Notes: a model not told the origin generated them from the letters alone. A DNA stretch of 64,000 nt from Isoetes taiwanensis (GCA_021234155.1 JAJEKV010000263.1:372001-436000), one strand, 5' to 3'; positions 47,380-59,335 are shown, counted from the stretch's first letter. Program-made: numbers and translations.

Positions 47380-49200
47380 TAAATGCGGTACCAATTGCCT
47401 TAGGGATCTTTGTAGCGGAGGTGTCAAAAATAGATGTGATACTGCATCCACGTATCACATAGAAGAAACGAATCATCGTCCTTATCGACTCCCCCGGACT
47501 TTACATACATCTTCTTCCCAAGGTGCCTTTGGAAGTTCCCCATTTGGCTGGTCTTTGGCTTGACCATCACGAATCACGAGGCTGCTCCATAGTGGGTAGA
47601 GTTTGGGTTACGGACATGCTGCTTTGTTCCATCGGCGGTTCTCAGGGCCTATGAAATAAGTGTCATTTCGCGAAGAAGATAAGCAGCTATCATTTGCATA
47701 TGCTAAAAAAATATAATTTGCATATATGAAACACCACTTGAACAAAATGCGGTATTTAAAGCGTGCACGCTCATCATATAGCTTCTCGAACAAGCTGCGA
47801 GAGGACTCCACAAGATGGTGACTTTTATGTCGGGAGCGACATAAAATAACGTTCTTGAAGATCTGCGAGAATAAGAAAGGTATAAATCTGGGTATAAATC
47901 TCCTAATCCAACCATCTACTAACCAACCCAAAAGATCCATGATGATTCTTTGCATCCGGTGTCCATTCTTTGCATTTCAAAACTCTCATGGATTTTTTCC
48001 GGATGCAATAACTAACATATATGATTAACGGAGAGATCTGAGAAATTGTACTAGGAAAATTTGCAACTTCTGGTCCATGTACTGGTCCATGTAAGTTTGT
48101 TGATAGCAATGAGAATTCCAAAGTTACCTGGCGTACATCTGCTGCAAATGCTTCTGGTAAGTTACCATATGATCGAGCATCCGGTCTTAAATCGATAATC
48201 CGAAAGTCAATTGGGCGACCCAACATTGCCTTGTCTATTGCTCTCTAACTAATCAACGGGACTAAACAATGTTCCTTGAAGATATGTAGCTAAGGTCCGG
48301 CCTTCATCTGTCGAAGCCAGAGTCCTAAGAATAAAACGGCATCGATGCATAATAGACTCCAGGGAGGCAAAAACTTTCTTGGTTTTCATTGCCCTCTTTG
48401 ATGCAATGTCTTTGTGTTTGTTGGCCTTTGCTGCTGCCGGACTTGGAGGGCTTGGCATCTTGGGGTCGCCATAGCCCAATGCTATTTCTATCTTCCCGGT
48501 TAGGTGGTTCACGCAGGAGCGATCCACAAACGCAAGTGACCGCCAGTTTACAGAGAACCATGGGTTTTTAACAGTCACAAGCATATGCTAGGTATATTCT
48601 AGCATATACCTGGATATGCCACAAACCCACATAAACAAGGGTTTGCCCCTAAGGTGCTATGCACAGGGGGTTGCCTTCCATGGTCGGAGGGTGAAGTGGC
48701 TTAAATCATACTTCGAAGTCATGTTTTCCATTGAACTTACTATGAAAAATTCCAACTGGCCTCATATGCAGCAGCTAAAATAGCTCTGAAGATGTAGCAG
48801 AAGTAGGCAGTGTGGTTGAACATGGTCGCTGCTTCTCCATTGTCCTCTGCAGTAGGCCAGGTTTTAGAAGAAAAAGTGGAAAGGCTGCCATTAGCACCAT
48901 TGGATTCGAATAATGGAGACAATTTTCGAAAGCCAAGGAGTAAAGAAATCACTTCCAGGTACAAATCTAGCCTTATGGGGGGGTGTCCATTGGCTGCACA
49001 CTTAAGCGTAAAACTTGTGTAGCAGCGAAATGAACACATTTCAAACTATAAGAACCACACAACAACATGACCAACAAGATAAGACATAAGGCAAGCTTTT
49101 TTGTATACCAAGGTGGTAATGCCAACTCATCTTGTGAAGTGCCGGTGATGAGGGTCTTTGTACCACCAAGGCTAAGGTGGCGCCACATAGGCTACCAAAA
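47380..49200 (-). pseudogene. MBD9-like chromatin reader relic (bromodomain and PHD)
   Basis: On the minus strand: SLAFVDRSCVNHLTGKIEIA and VFASLESIMHRCRFILRTLA (48.58-48.25 kb); a bromodomain start GRPIDFRIIDLRPDARSYG then EAFAADVRQ, ending at a GTAACT donor (48128); an acceptor TCTCGCAG and the bromodomain end SHHLVESSRSLFEKLYDE (from 47862); then a PHD-finger remnant, LPKAPWEEDVCKV and GVDKDDDSFLLCDT (47.54-47.45 kb). This order and the LPKAPW linker are characteristic of plant MBD9. Stops, frameshifts and loss of PHD zinc ligands show decay. The preserved intron indicates a DNA-level copy. Earlier minus-strand fragments (48.74-49.19 kb) may be upstream exons. A dispersed repeat interrupts the gene at about 48.59-48.69 kb. 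Confidence 0.75.
48588..48690 (+). repeat. Dispersed repeat family R3, copy 1
   Basis: Contains GGTATATTCTAGCATATACC, GGATATGCCACAAACCCAC and AACAAGGGTTTGCCCCTAAGG. Related copies lie at 56.14-56.25 kb and, inverted, at 59.57-59.65 kb. It splits the MBD9-like relic, so it inserted after or during its decay. Confidence 0.65.
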
Positions 49201-49640
49201 TAGCCATTTAAGGCTGCATCACGTAATTGTCGCAAGGACCGATCTTTTTCGGGTAATGAAGGCTAATATTTCAAGTAACCCATTAAGGCTCAAAAAAGCA
49301 TTAAGATTGTTAAAGAACACTATGACAACGCTTGAATCTATTTTAAGCACTTAAAAGCAGTTTCGATCAAATGTTTAAGCTTGATGTTTTTAGCACTTGA
49401 AAGCAGTTTTTCTCAAAACAAACTTGAATATAAACAACAATATTTGAAACCATTGATCTGCCTTGAATTTAGCCACATTGTTTCTACGGTGTCCTACAAG
49501 CAATCTAGCATGTTAGTAAACAATTTCAGTAATACTTGCCATAAAGAATATGCAGCATCCTCTTACTAGAATGCATTAAACTGGAAATGCCCAATATAAT
49601 CAGACATGAGATAAAACCTGACATAAGACGCATCATAGGA
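49201..49640. other. Spacer, nothing recognised
   Basis: No supported gene. It contains the candidate left target-site copy of the following LINE (ATTGAAGC near 49644-49651). Confidence 0.35.
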
Positions 49641-51048
49641 AAAATTGAAGCCTAACTTTGAGTGCTCTAACTTAGATGATTGGATTGGCCCAGGCTATTC
49701 TTCCATATGGATTGAAGCCTCTGGTACATCTGGAGGTATTTGTATTATTTGGAAGGATTTTAATCATGAGAATGTTTATAACAGCCCCTGTAAACTTGGC
49801 AGTCTGTCATTCTTAATCATGGTGATCTTACATTTGGCATCATTAATATCTATGCATCAACTGGGTCAGAGAGAACACTTGGCTTGATCTTAATAGATGG
49901 CTTCTCTCTCAAACCTGTCAAACCTAGATTTTAGCTGGTGATTTCAATAATACCCCCACATGGGATCTTAAATGTGGAAAAAATCTTAATATGACTATTT
50001 CTGAGAGGGCAAATTGGGATTATCTTCTGGATCAGCATCTTTTTAATTATATCCCTTCCTATATTGCCAGATATACATGGTCCAATAAGCAAATTGGAAA
50101 TGCTCGAGTATTCTGCACTCTTGACAGATTCTATATCAACAATCTCTCTAATTCTTTCTGGGACAATTGTATGGTTTTCAGTGATGAAACTACCTCTATC
50201 TCTGACCACCAGCCTCAATTCTTATCTACCAAGCATATCATTAGTATGAAAAGGTCTGGAAATATCCCTCTTAAATTGAATTGTTCCCTTTTAGATTCTG
50301 ACAGATTCATTGCTGATTTTACATCTTTCTATAATTCTTTGCCAAGATTTAGAGCAGTTCATTCCATGAAATCCTTTTATTCTAATATGAAGCTCTCTAA
50401 ATCATGGATTAAAAACTGGTCCAAGAATTCCCATGACTCCAAGATTGCTGAGAAAAACAATTATCTTCAGAGAATGAAAGAAGTTAGACTAAATCTCCAA
50501 AATGATCCTTTGAATTCTGATCTCCATAGGTTGGAGGAAAATCTTGAGATGTCCATTAAAGCTATTGAGGAACATGATGCCAAAGGTGCTGCTATTAGAA
50601 GTAAACTAAAATATCATTCTTGTATAGACAGCAGTAATTTAAAATTTTTTTACAAGGTGGCCAAAAATAGGGTCTTGAAATCCCAGTTATCTTATATTGT
50701 CAATGATGATGGATCTTCAATTTCTAGCCATACAGATATCTCTAACCTTTTCTATGGCAAATATATGGACATCTTTGCTAAACCATTGGACAATATTGCT
50801 CAATTCATTCAAGGTAATAAATTCAGGGATTTCTTGAACAATCTACCAAACACTAATCCTATTTATACTTCTCCTGACATTGAAATTCTCCCCTCTGAAG
50901 CCGAAGTTTCATCCACTATTCAATTTCTTGGGAAAAACAAAAGCCCTGGGTCTGATGGTCTACCTATTGAATTTTACATTAAATTTTGGGATATCATCAA
51001 ATCAGACTTGATGCACATGATTCATGGTTTTTGGAATCTCAACCATTT

Positions 51049-51148
51049 ACATCCCTCTATTTGCTCTGGATTTGTCACCATGATCCCTAAAGTTGACAAC
51101 ATCCCTCTATTTGCTCTGGATTTGTCACCATGATCCCTAAAGTTGACA
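51049..51148 (+). repeat. 50-bp tandem duplication disrupting LINE ORF2
   Basis: ACATCCCTCTATTTGCTCTG starts at 51049 and again at 51099. The two 50-bp units are identical. As 50 is not a multiple of three, the frame shifts and meets a stop at 51133, just before the reverse-transcriptase core. Removing one copy would restore continuity, so the duplication happened after the LINE inserted or in its parent. Confidence 0.92.
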
Positions 51149-53639
51149 ATCCTTCCAAGTTTACTGACTGGAGGCCTATCTCTTTAACCAATTCTTCCTA
51201 TAAAATCTGTGCTAAAATTGGCCTTGTGAGAATCAAGGGTCATCTCCAGAAAAGTCATACGCCTCACGCTTAATGCTTTCCTCCCTAATAGATTTATTCC
51301 TGATAATTATATTGCAGCTATGGAGGGTCTTCATTGGAATTCCTTAACCAATCAGAATTGCATTTTGTTGAAGCTGGACTTTTCAAAAGCCTTTGATATT
51401 GTAAGATGGGATTTCCTAGAGTTTGCTTTAATTAAGCTTGGCTTCTCTGAAAAAATCATTAAGCTAATTATAGGGCTTAACCAAAGATCTCAGTCTGCCA
51501 TCTTAATTAATGGGTCTCCCACTAAATTCTTCAACTTGGCCAGAGGTGTTAGGCAAGGGTGTCCATTAGCTCCCTATTTATTTCTTGCTGTTGCTGAAGT
51601 GCTCACCTCTGCTATTCACTTTTATCAAAATGCAAATAATCTGCACGGTCTCACTCTCCCTGACAATTCTACTCTTACTATCCCTCAATATGCAGATGAT
51701 ACATTCACTTTCCTTAAAAATGATCCTCCAAATATTGATTCTTTCTTTAGAATCATTGACTCTTTCAGTGCTGCATCAGGAGTTTTCTTAAGCAGGGATA
51801 AGTGTGTCATTATTGGGGATATCTCTGAGGATTACATCTCTGGCATTAAATGCATACACTCAAATGATTCTACCAAACTTCTTGGCATGCCTTTGTCCTC
51901 GAATCCATCTATTAAAGGTCTTTGGTCTCCAATTATCTCTCAGATCAAGAAGAAATTGTCAAATTATGGCAGTTGTCTTTATTTAACTGGCAGAACTATT
52001 ATTGCTAACTCAGTCATTGTCTCGGATATCTATTTCTCATCTGCCCTTCTTGCTCCAAAATCTATTTATCAACAACTTGAAAGGATTATCAGGAATTTTA
52101 TTTGGGGCAAACATCATCTGTTAATTGGAAATCTATTTCTAAAAGCAAAATTCGTGGGGGGCTTGGTTGCAAGAATCTTCTTCTTCAAGGATATGCCCTG
52201 GCAGGCAAGTATGTTTGGAGATCTTTATTTCAATCTAATAATCCTGCTTCCATATTTATAAAGAACTGGCTCTCTTGCAGTTTTATAAAAGGGCATCCCT
52301 CTGTGTTGCATCAACTGCCCTCATCTGCCTTCTTTAATCTTCAATCTGGCTCTAACTCATCTCCTCTGATGAGAAATATTATTCTAGCTTGGAACTTGTC
52401 TCATAGAGCATTCAAGCATGTTGATCTTCAATATTGTCATCTTAGATCCTCTATTTTATGGAATCCTGCTTTATCCAGTGATAATTCATCTCCTCTGGCA
52501 ATAATTCATCCCAGGATTTACAAAAAATGGAGTGACTTCAATTTCCTCACCTTAGGTGATCTGAGAGTCAATAATAGATGGATCACTTGGACTGCCTTTA
52601 AGCAGAAAATCAGGGGAACCATTTCTGACAGAAGATTATTCAAACATATTATTCAGAAAATCAATGGTCTGAATTTAGAGACTAACTCAATTTCTTCTCA
52701 TGATTGGACCTTGAACAACAAACGTGCATATAAAGTTTCCTTAATCTACAAATTTTTGAATAAATCTGATTCTGCCTCTAAAGCCAAAAAATTCTGGAAT
52801 ATCTCTAATGATATCGAGCACAGATTGTTTCAAAATGTTTGGAAATCATACTTATCTCCAAAGGTTGAATACTTCATATGGCTTCTTGCAAATGGCAGTG
52901 TTCCCAATCTTCATTCTATTGCCAGACATCAGTCTACAAATGCAATTCCCATTGATTCTCATTGTCCCTTGCTTTGTAATGAAATTGAAGATATGAAGCA
53001 TATTTTTATGTGTCCCAAATTAAATTCCTTCTGGAACTGGTTTGAGCTTCATTTTGCTATCTCGAAGCCTAATTTCCTGCTAAACTTCCTTCTAAATGAT
53101 GATGCTTTTATTAATTCTTTATCTTTTATAGCATTATGGAACATTTGGAAGCATAGGAATAGATGTTTACATGGTAAGCATTCAGTTTCACGTACTTGGA
53201 TTAAATTGCATATTATTTATCATCTGGAGCTATCAGCCACTTGTACATCACTTTGAGGAAAGATGGAATAATTTGGGAGTCTTCAATGGTCCTTTTAGCT
53301 TGTTTAGATTACATTGTCATGATGAATTTGCTAACAGTGACATTTTATCAATCAGATTACATGAACAACCTCAGGAGATATCTCACACATGAATATCAGA
53401 TTTATGTTGAACAGCTGAATGACAATGAAATTGAGTATACAAAGGGTCTTTGGACAGGTCTAGTTAGAGGCAGAACTGATGTGGACATTCTTGACATTTC
53501 AGATAGAGATTGACTGGACCATTGAGTTCTGCAGAGGAACTTACCTGATGCATGAGTTGTGGTGGTTTTTGGATAGGTTTGGCAGCAATATGACAGAGCA
53601 GCAATTCGATTTCTACAGGGGTTGCTACTACTATCACAG

Positions 53640-53880
53640 GGGAATGGCAGATGCTTATGGTAAAGGCGTTAAACCGCCATACCCAAGGTCGGGTTCAAGC
53701 GCCTCGTTGTGAAAGTGGCCATGCAATGTAAAGTTGGTGGGGAAGGACCCACCAAAGCAATGTAAAGTGGTGGGGGCGGGACCCATGGGGGTGTGTTGTA
53801 AAGTGTCACATGTCCGATGGGGCGTTGCCTTTATAGCGTGACGTTAAAATCTCTTCTTCTTCTTCTTCTTCTTATTCTTC
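53640..53880 (+). mobile_element. SINE-like insertion inside the LINE 3' region
   Basis: A tRNA-like head (ATGGTAAAGG as box A, GGGTTCAAGCGCC as box B; GTTCAAG at 53693) is followed by a GC-richer body with repeated AATGTAAAG and a (TTC)n tail at 53851-53880. It lies between the coding end and the 3' untranslated part of the LINE and resembles the heads at 41.58 kb. The exact left border and target duplication are not resolved. Confidence 0.5.
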
Positions 53881-54358
53881 TGATGGCCACTATAAATTCT
53901 GACACTCTAATTCAGGAATTAAATTGGGGGAATAATCGAATCCTAATCATTCAGCCAGATTACCCAGCACATTTCAACTACCTTGACACATATCAATTCT
54001 AATCTGCCCTTTCCAATCCTATTTTTCTACCTTTGCCTACCTTCATATTTTGGCTCCATAAATTACTTTCTAAGTAGTCTGTTTATGGTCGACATCTACT
54101 AGATCTCGGCTATTAGCAGGTCTTTTGCAGGTTCTATCATGATCTTTTCTCATATGGCTGTCTCATTTACTGATATTCCAGCAGACATTTTTGTGGATTT
54201 TCAATCTACATTATTTCTATGTTTATTGTACTCACTGCTATTATCTACAGTTCTATTGTCATGTTCCCACATTGACAATGAACTCTATTGTACTTTTTTT
54301 CTATAATTAATGGAAAAAACTTCATTCTCTAAAAAAATAATAATAAAAAAAAAAAAAT

Positions 54359-56140
54359 TTGAAGCAGATGGTGAGAACATAGAGCTGGCATTAGAAAAGG
54401 CATATAAATCTGCAAAGAACAGAGAGTTTATTTCATATGACAAAAGACAAAGGGAAGCTATCATTCCACATAATACTTATAGCCCTGTTACATTTATTTC
54501 TTGAACTTGTGGTTTGTGCCCTTGGCATGCAAGTAGAGGATTTCTTAGTTCAATACCTAGCTGGTCCATCGTCATGGTATGAGAGCCAAGTTGGGTGGTC
54601 CATTATGTTGCAAGTGGTGGATCACTTGGCTTGCAAGCAGGAGATCCTCGTGCTAAGAGCCAACCAGTCAATTCTGAGTTTCTAACATATATCAGGCCTG
54701 AAAGATTGCTGCTCTACATCTTGGCTAGAGCGCTTACCTTATTTACAAAGTTCTATTACAATGTAGTAAAATGCAAGGCATTTAGCATGACCTCACTGTA
54801 TTGGGGAGTCGATATTTTGCTAATGCAACTCCTTAAGAACAAACAATAAAGATATGTTTTGTGTTGAATAACTATGTTCTTTTACTGCTATGCAGAAAAG
54901 CTTCAATAGCGTGTTAAGCTTTGCCAGCCACAAATTATTCGCACACCAGAATCAACAAATTGTGGAGAAACTACCTCAGGATGTTGAATCCCGTTTACAG
55001 TCCCTTCCTATGGAAGTAAGAGTTTCTTGCTTGTAAATATGTCATGTAGTTTCAAACATTGGCCAAAAAATGGCCAAGGCCCCAGTGGGCATTGAAATAT
55101 ATGTAGTAATAAGATTTTTAAACATTTCAAACCTTCCGTTATGTTTTACTTCTCCTGCTACACAAAAGTAATGGGGAAGGGGAAGGAGGCCATAGGCTAA
55201 GGCAAATTTTCCTAAGTGTTGCCTTCTAGTAGTGTTTGGAAGTGAATAAACGTGCTTGTTAAATCCCTTTCTCTGAAATGTATAATCAAAGAGCTTATGC
55301 ATCACTTAGTTCAATATTCTAGTCAGGGAAGTTAAAGAAAACTCCAATCATAACACATGAAATAACCCAGAGCTCTGTTATGCATATATATGTTCTAGAA
55401 TATCAAAGATGGTATGCATATATGGTTGATTACATGAAATACACAAGACAAGTTCCAGGGAAAAGATATGGACATACCTTTCAAAGGCACAAGCTCCGCA
55501 CGGATGAGCTCAAGCTTCTAGTAGTATTTCCTTTGGATTTTGGAGTAGGGCTGCCCAGATCATCAACATGGTTATCTTCTTCCTCCGTCGTAAACTGGGT
55601 TGCACATGTGCGGACCTAGAACAGTCTTCGCAATATTCCATCCCTTCAATTAGAGCTCCTAAAACTTACCGCACTAAAACTCACGCATTAAAAGCGACAT
55701 TTTGTTGCGTTGACATAGTCAATCTGCTAGCGGAACTAGGAATGCCTTCTTTAATTCTGGGAAGAATACAAAAAATAGTGCATCATAAGAGAAGTAACCG
55801 TTTGTACATTCTGCATACCATTTGAGAAGACAAACATGCCATGCGAAGAAGACGGCCTGCTAATTTCCTTAGCTTAAGGATTTCTTCAAGATTTCACGAC
55901 CCCATTCGCTGGAATACCTTTCAGGCCTACTTGAATCGAATTTAAGCGCAAAAAATTCCTAGAAGTCCAACAAGAACCCAGAACCCGAGTGAGGCAGGCG
56001 GCCTTTGTGCGATTAAAGACCAAGGAAGAAGCTGAAGCTACAAATGAGCCACTTAAATGCGCCATGCCGGTTAACAGGTTGGAACATAAACGACCTTGAT
56101 TCTGATGGTACAATCGGTTTGAGCGATTATCAACATATTA
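54359..56140. other. Spacer with one exon-like fragment
   Basis: At about 54897-55017 an acceptor CTATGCAG and a donor GAAGTAAGAG bracket an open segment that includes SHKLFAHQNQQIVEKLPQD. It looks like a real exon, but I recognise no family. An open frame just after the LINE tail (about 54366-54470) could be another piece of the same host gene. The rest holds nothing I can support. Confidence 0.3.
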
Positions 56141-56141
56141 T

Positions 56142-56245
56142 TCGAAGTATATTCCAAAGATATACTTTCGGGATATGCCACAACCCCATATAAACGAGGG
56201 TTTTCCCCCCTAGGGGCAACCCAAAAAGAAAAGAAAAGAAAAAAG
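56142..56245 (+). repeat. Dispersed repeat family R3, copy 2
   Basis: Matches copy 1 (AGTATATTCCAAAGATATAC, GGATATGCCACAACCCCAT, AACGAGGGTTTTCCCCCCTA) and ends in a purine-rich tail (AAAAGAAAAGAAAAG), suggesting a retroposon 3' end. Confidence 0.6.
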
Positions 56246-56619
56246 AAGACACAGATTCAATAGAGAAAAGACATTGGTTAAAGCATTCTTATCTGGGTAT
56301 TGAATTATTTTGGTAGTTTACTGGTTGCATTGATCAAAGCATTCTTATCCGGATATCGAATTACTTTGTTAGAGGTTCGAGTCTCCGTATCTCAAAATCT
56401 AGAACCTTAGACGAACCTGTATGGAGATGAGTCCCGGTACTTCATATTCCAAAACCTTCATCGAACCTGTATTCCATATTTCAAAATCATAGGTGCCCCC
56501 AGTCGTAAATGACTATAATTGAAACAAGAGGCACTCAGAGGCCCCAATATATGATCTAGACCATAACAAATCTAATGACTGAGGTAGTCCAAGGTGCACC
56601 TCATATAGAATATGTAGCA

Positions 56620-56920
56620 AAATAACAGGGGGTTTTTTTTGTATTTTTGTACGGGTTTTGCTATGGTTTTTATATGATTTGATGGGGGTATTCTGCGAGG
56701 CATACTAATCAGTACTTCTAGAGTGCGCCCCGTATTTTTTTCTTGAAATCCATATCTTCAATGGTTTACCCCCTTTTTAGCAGGGTTTTATTTTTATTTC
56801 CATGGTTTATTTAAAATTTATCCCCATTGTTTTGTATTTCTATGATTTATTTAGAAGTGGTGTGCATGCAGGGCTCGAGCCGTGCTACTTTAGGGTTAGC
56901 TGAAGCCATTTAGGTATTTC
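56620..56920 (+). repeat. Dispersed repeat family R1, copy 2
   Basis: Carries the same ordered blocks as the copy at 34.97 kb: AATAACAGGGGGTTTTTTTT, CTATGGTTTTTATATGATTT, CGAGGCATACTAATCAGT, CAATGGTTTACCCCCTTTTT and TTAGGGTTAGCTGAAGCC. Confidence 0.65.
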
Positions 56921-57660
56921 CTGGTTCTGCAGGCATAAGGCAGGAGCGATGCTGCCAAAATTCGAGCAAATCCTTTGCCTATGATTCTTCTGCAGGGGTC
57001 GATTTCCATATCTCATATTTCGTCTTATTTCCCGGCTTCTGCATTTCCAGCAGGGTCTTTGATTTGGGTCTATATTCAGATTATAAGGCCCTATTGTTCC
57101 AGAAAGGGGCCGCCATAGCCAGTAGAAGAACCAAGTCTTGGATGGTTTCTGCAAAAAAGTATGAGATTCTTAAGCAAATCCTTTGCCTACGATTCCTCTG
57201 CAAGGGTCGATTTCTGCAAGCGATTCCAACAAGGCATTTTCCATATCTCATATTTCGTCTTGTTTCCAGGCTTCTGCATTTCCAGCAGGGTCTTTGATTT
57301 GGGTCTTTGATTTTGGCAGGCGGCGTCTTTGCCAAAATTGAGTATGCGACAAAGGAATCTCTTCCTCGGCGGTGAAGACTTGGGCACCTCTCAACTATGC
57401 AAGGAATTATTTGGCGAGACATTCTTGAGCCTTGCATTCCAGCGGGTATCGGGCAAACAAAAAGCTGGGAGTGCAAGTTGGTTGTGGAAAACATAATTTA
57501 CGAAAGCATCTGAAGTCTTATACTGCGATATGGCGGAAGGATATGGCGAATTTTTCCTCGGCCCCTCCCCTTTACGCTTCTTCCTCCGGAAGCTCTCGGG
57601 TTCAAAATCGGGTAAGATACTATTTCTTTCTTTTCTTTTATTTATTGACATAATCGACAT
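56921..57660 (+). repeat. Imperfect duplication downstream of R1; possible first exon
   Basis: Two imperfect units share CAAATCCTTTGCCTA, TCTGCA-GGGTCGATTT, CCATATCTCATATTTCGTCTT and CTTCTGCATTTCCAGCAGGG (about 56970-57060 and 57175-57300). At 57543 an ATG opens a short serine-rich frame ending at the donor-like CGGGTAAGATAC (57609), which resembles a first coding exon. No continuation was identified. Confidence 0.4.
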
Positions 57661-58790
57661 AAAATGATCATTTTGTTCATCCCTTGCCACTGACCTCAAA
57701 ACTGTTGGAATAGTTCTTCTTGGGGTTTTTTCGCTCATAGCGGCATGCATAATTTTACTTCATTTGGACTTGGTTGTGCTAAATGTGTTGGGAGATTTAT
57801 CTGAGATCTAAATCTTAGTGCAATGTCACTGGTGCAATCTTGTGAGAATAGAAATAACAATGCGTGTAAGAGATAATATGAAGAATAAAGAGTGCTTTAG
57901 AGCCTTTCTCTTTCAAAAGCACAACGGATGGAAGGCTTGCAAATGTCCTAAGCCATATTTGTTCTTTTTACCAGGTTTGAAGCACGTATTTTATTCGGCA
58001 GACATCTATTATCTACTATGATAAACACAAACTAATTACGCCCTACAAGGCCATGGCACAAAGGTCTTTAATGAATTGCGGATCAATGGCTTAATGCCAC
58101 CGACACATGCATGATTTAGGATGATCGAAAAAATTGTCCCAAGCTCACTTTGTCACCGAGATTTCAAGAATGTGTTGAGTTGCCAACATCTTTAGTAGAT
58201 GCCACACATCGATTGTTATTAGATTGTTAAAGAAGACCTAATAGTGCCAGATTGGTTTCACTTATGAATCGAAGCTTCCTTGGGTCTTATCTTCTTTGGC
58301 CATTTCAGGTTGGTGCATCTATTCTTTGGTTTTACGTTCGGGCATATCTTCAGCCATGAAGGTTTTTGATCTATATCCATTACAATCCATTTCATTTGGA
58401 TATGTTCTGAGAATTTAGCCTGCAATTTGTATGCATGCCATTTGTATGCATACCTATTTCTGGACATGTTTCTTCAACTAAGATTTTCCTACATATTTAT
58501 TATGTGTATTATCTGTTAGCTTGGTCTACATCCATTTTGCAAAATTTGACTTCTTAATGCAAGCCTTGTATTAGTTGTGCGTATGGTTGAGGCATGCTTT
58601 TATTCCCTTTCAAAATATTTAGACTGAAATATTTAGGTTTCACATGATTTGTTTGCTCTTGGTTGGAAACCACTCTTTTAGAGATATAGTCAGAGGGACC
58701 ATGCTTGCCTTAGGCACAAGAACCTATAGCGATGTACACAACAATCCTAGACAATTTTCATTGCCTCAAGGGGCAAAAAATTTTTTAACC
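57661..58790. other. Intergenic, nothing recognised
   Basis: AT-rich sequence without a supported gene or element. Confidence 0.4.
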
Positions 58791-58794
58791 TATA

Positions 58795-59173
58795 ACACAA
58801 ACCATTACATTACACGCATTAAAATTAAATTCCCCTTAAACCCCTTTTGTTTGGGTGCATATTCACGAGGGGGTGACGAGGGCAGCGAGAGCCCTTTTAA
58901 TTATGTATTGCATGTACAAAATCAACACCATATAGTATATTGCCCGAAATCTTATAGTATTTTGCAAATCTTGTTATACAAGATCATAATTTCTATACAT
59001 CCATACCCCACAAACGAGGAATTTTGTGTAACGGTGTAGATTAAGGAATAAGGGGTGAATATGCCTATCCAACACTCGTTGTTCTGGGAGGAGTCACCCC
59101 GTGTGAATATGCACCCAAACAAAAGGGGGTTTAAGGGGAATTTAATTTTAATGTGTAATGTAATGGTTTGTGT
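58795..59173 (+). mobile_element. Inverted-repeat element family IR1, complete copy
   Basis: A 379-bp element has arms of about 80 bp (58795-58876 and 59092-59173), starting ACACAAACCATTACATTACA and ending in the reverse complement. The arms share GGTGCATATTCAC and the run CCCCTTAAACCCC. No transposase frame is present. A truncated relative lies at 37.39 kb in the opposite orientation. No target duplication could be fixed, so the superfamily is open. Confidence 0.75.
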
Positions 59174-59182
59174 GAATATGTA

Positions 59183-59335
59183 GCACAATAATATGGGATT
59201 CTAGGGGCTTTGATATAGATGCATAAATCACTATTCCCGAGACCATAGACCATACCCGTGAAACAATTGAATAGGTTATTATTAAAAAGAAAAAAGAAAA
59301 AAAAAAAAAAAAGAAAAGCAAAACCTATTAAATCG
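59183..59335 (+). repeat. Dispersed repeat family R2, copy 2
   Basis: Abuts the IR1 element. Shares with 42985-43127 the blocks TAGCACAATAA, GATATAGATGCA, CCCGAGACCATAGACCATAC and GAAACAATTGAATA, then an A-rich tail of about 30 bases. Confidence 0.65.

Larger units (their letters stand above)
49645..54358 (+). mobile_element. L1-type LINE, 5'-truncated, with broken ORF2
   Basis: ORF2 in order: the middle of an APE endonuclease (GISGGI-like GTSGGICIIWKDF), AGDFNNTP and ISDHQPQFL; a linker; RT motif A LLKLDFSKAFDIVRWDFLEF, motif B RGVRQGCPLAPYLFLAVAE, motif C QYADDTFTF; then the zf-RVT domain (HCPLLCNEIEDMKHIFMCP). The 3' end has an AATTAATGG block and an A-rich tail (54337-54358). TTGAAGC at the 5' edge and just after the tail is a candidate target duplication. 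ORF2 is interrupted by a 50-bp tandem duplication (51049-51148), a frameshift near 52.1 kb and another after zf-RVT. It starts inside the endonuclease, so it is truncated and immobile. Confidence 0.9.
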
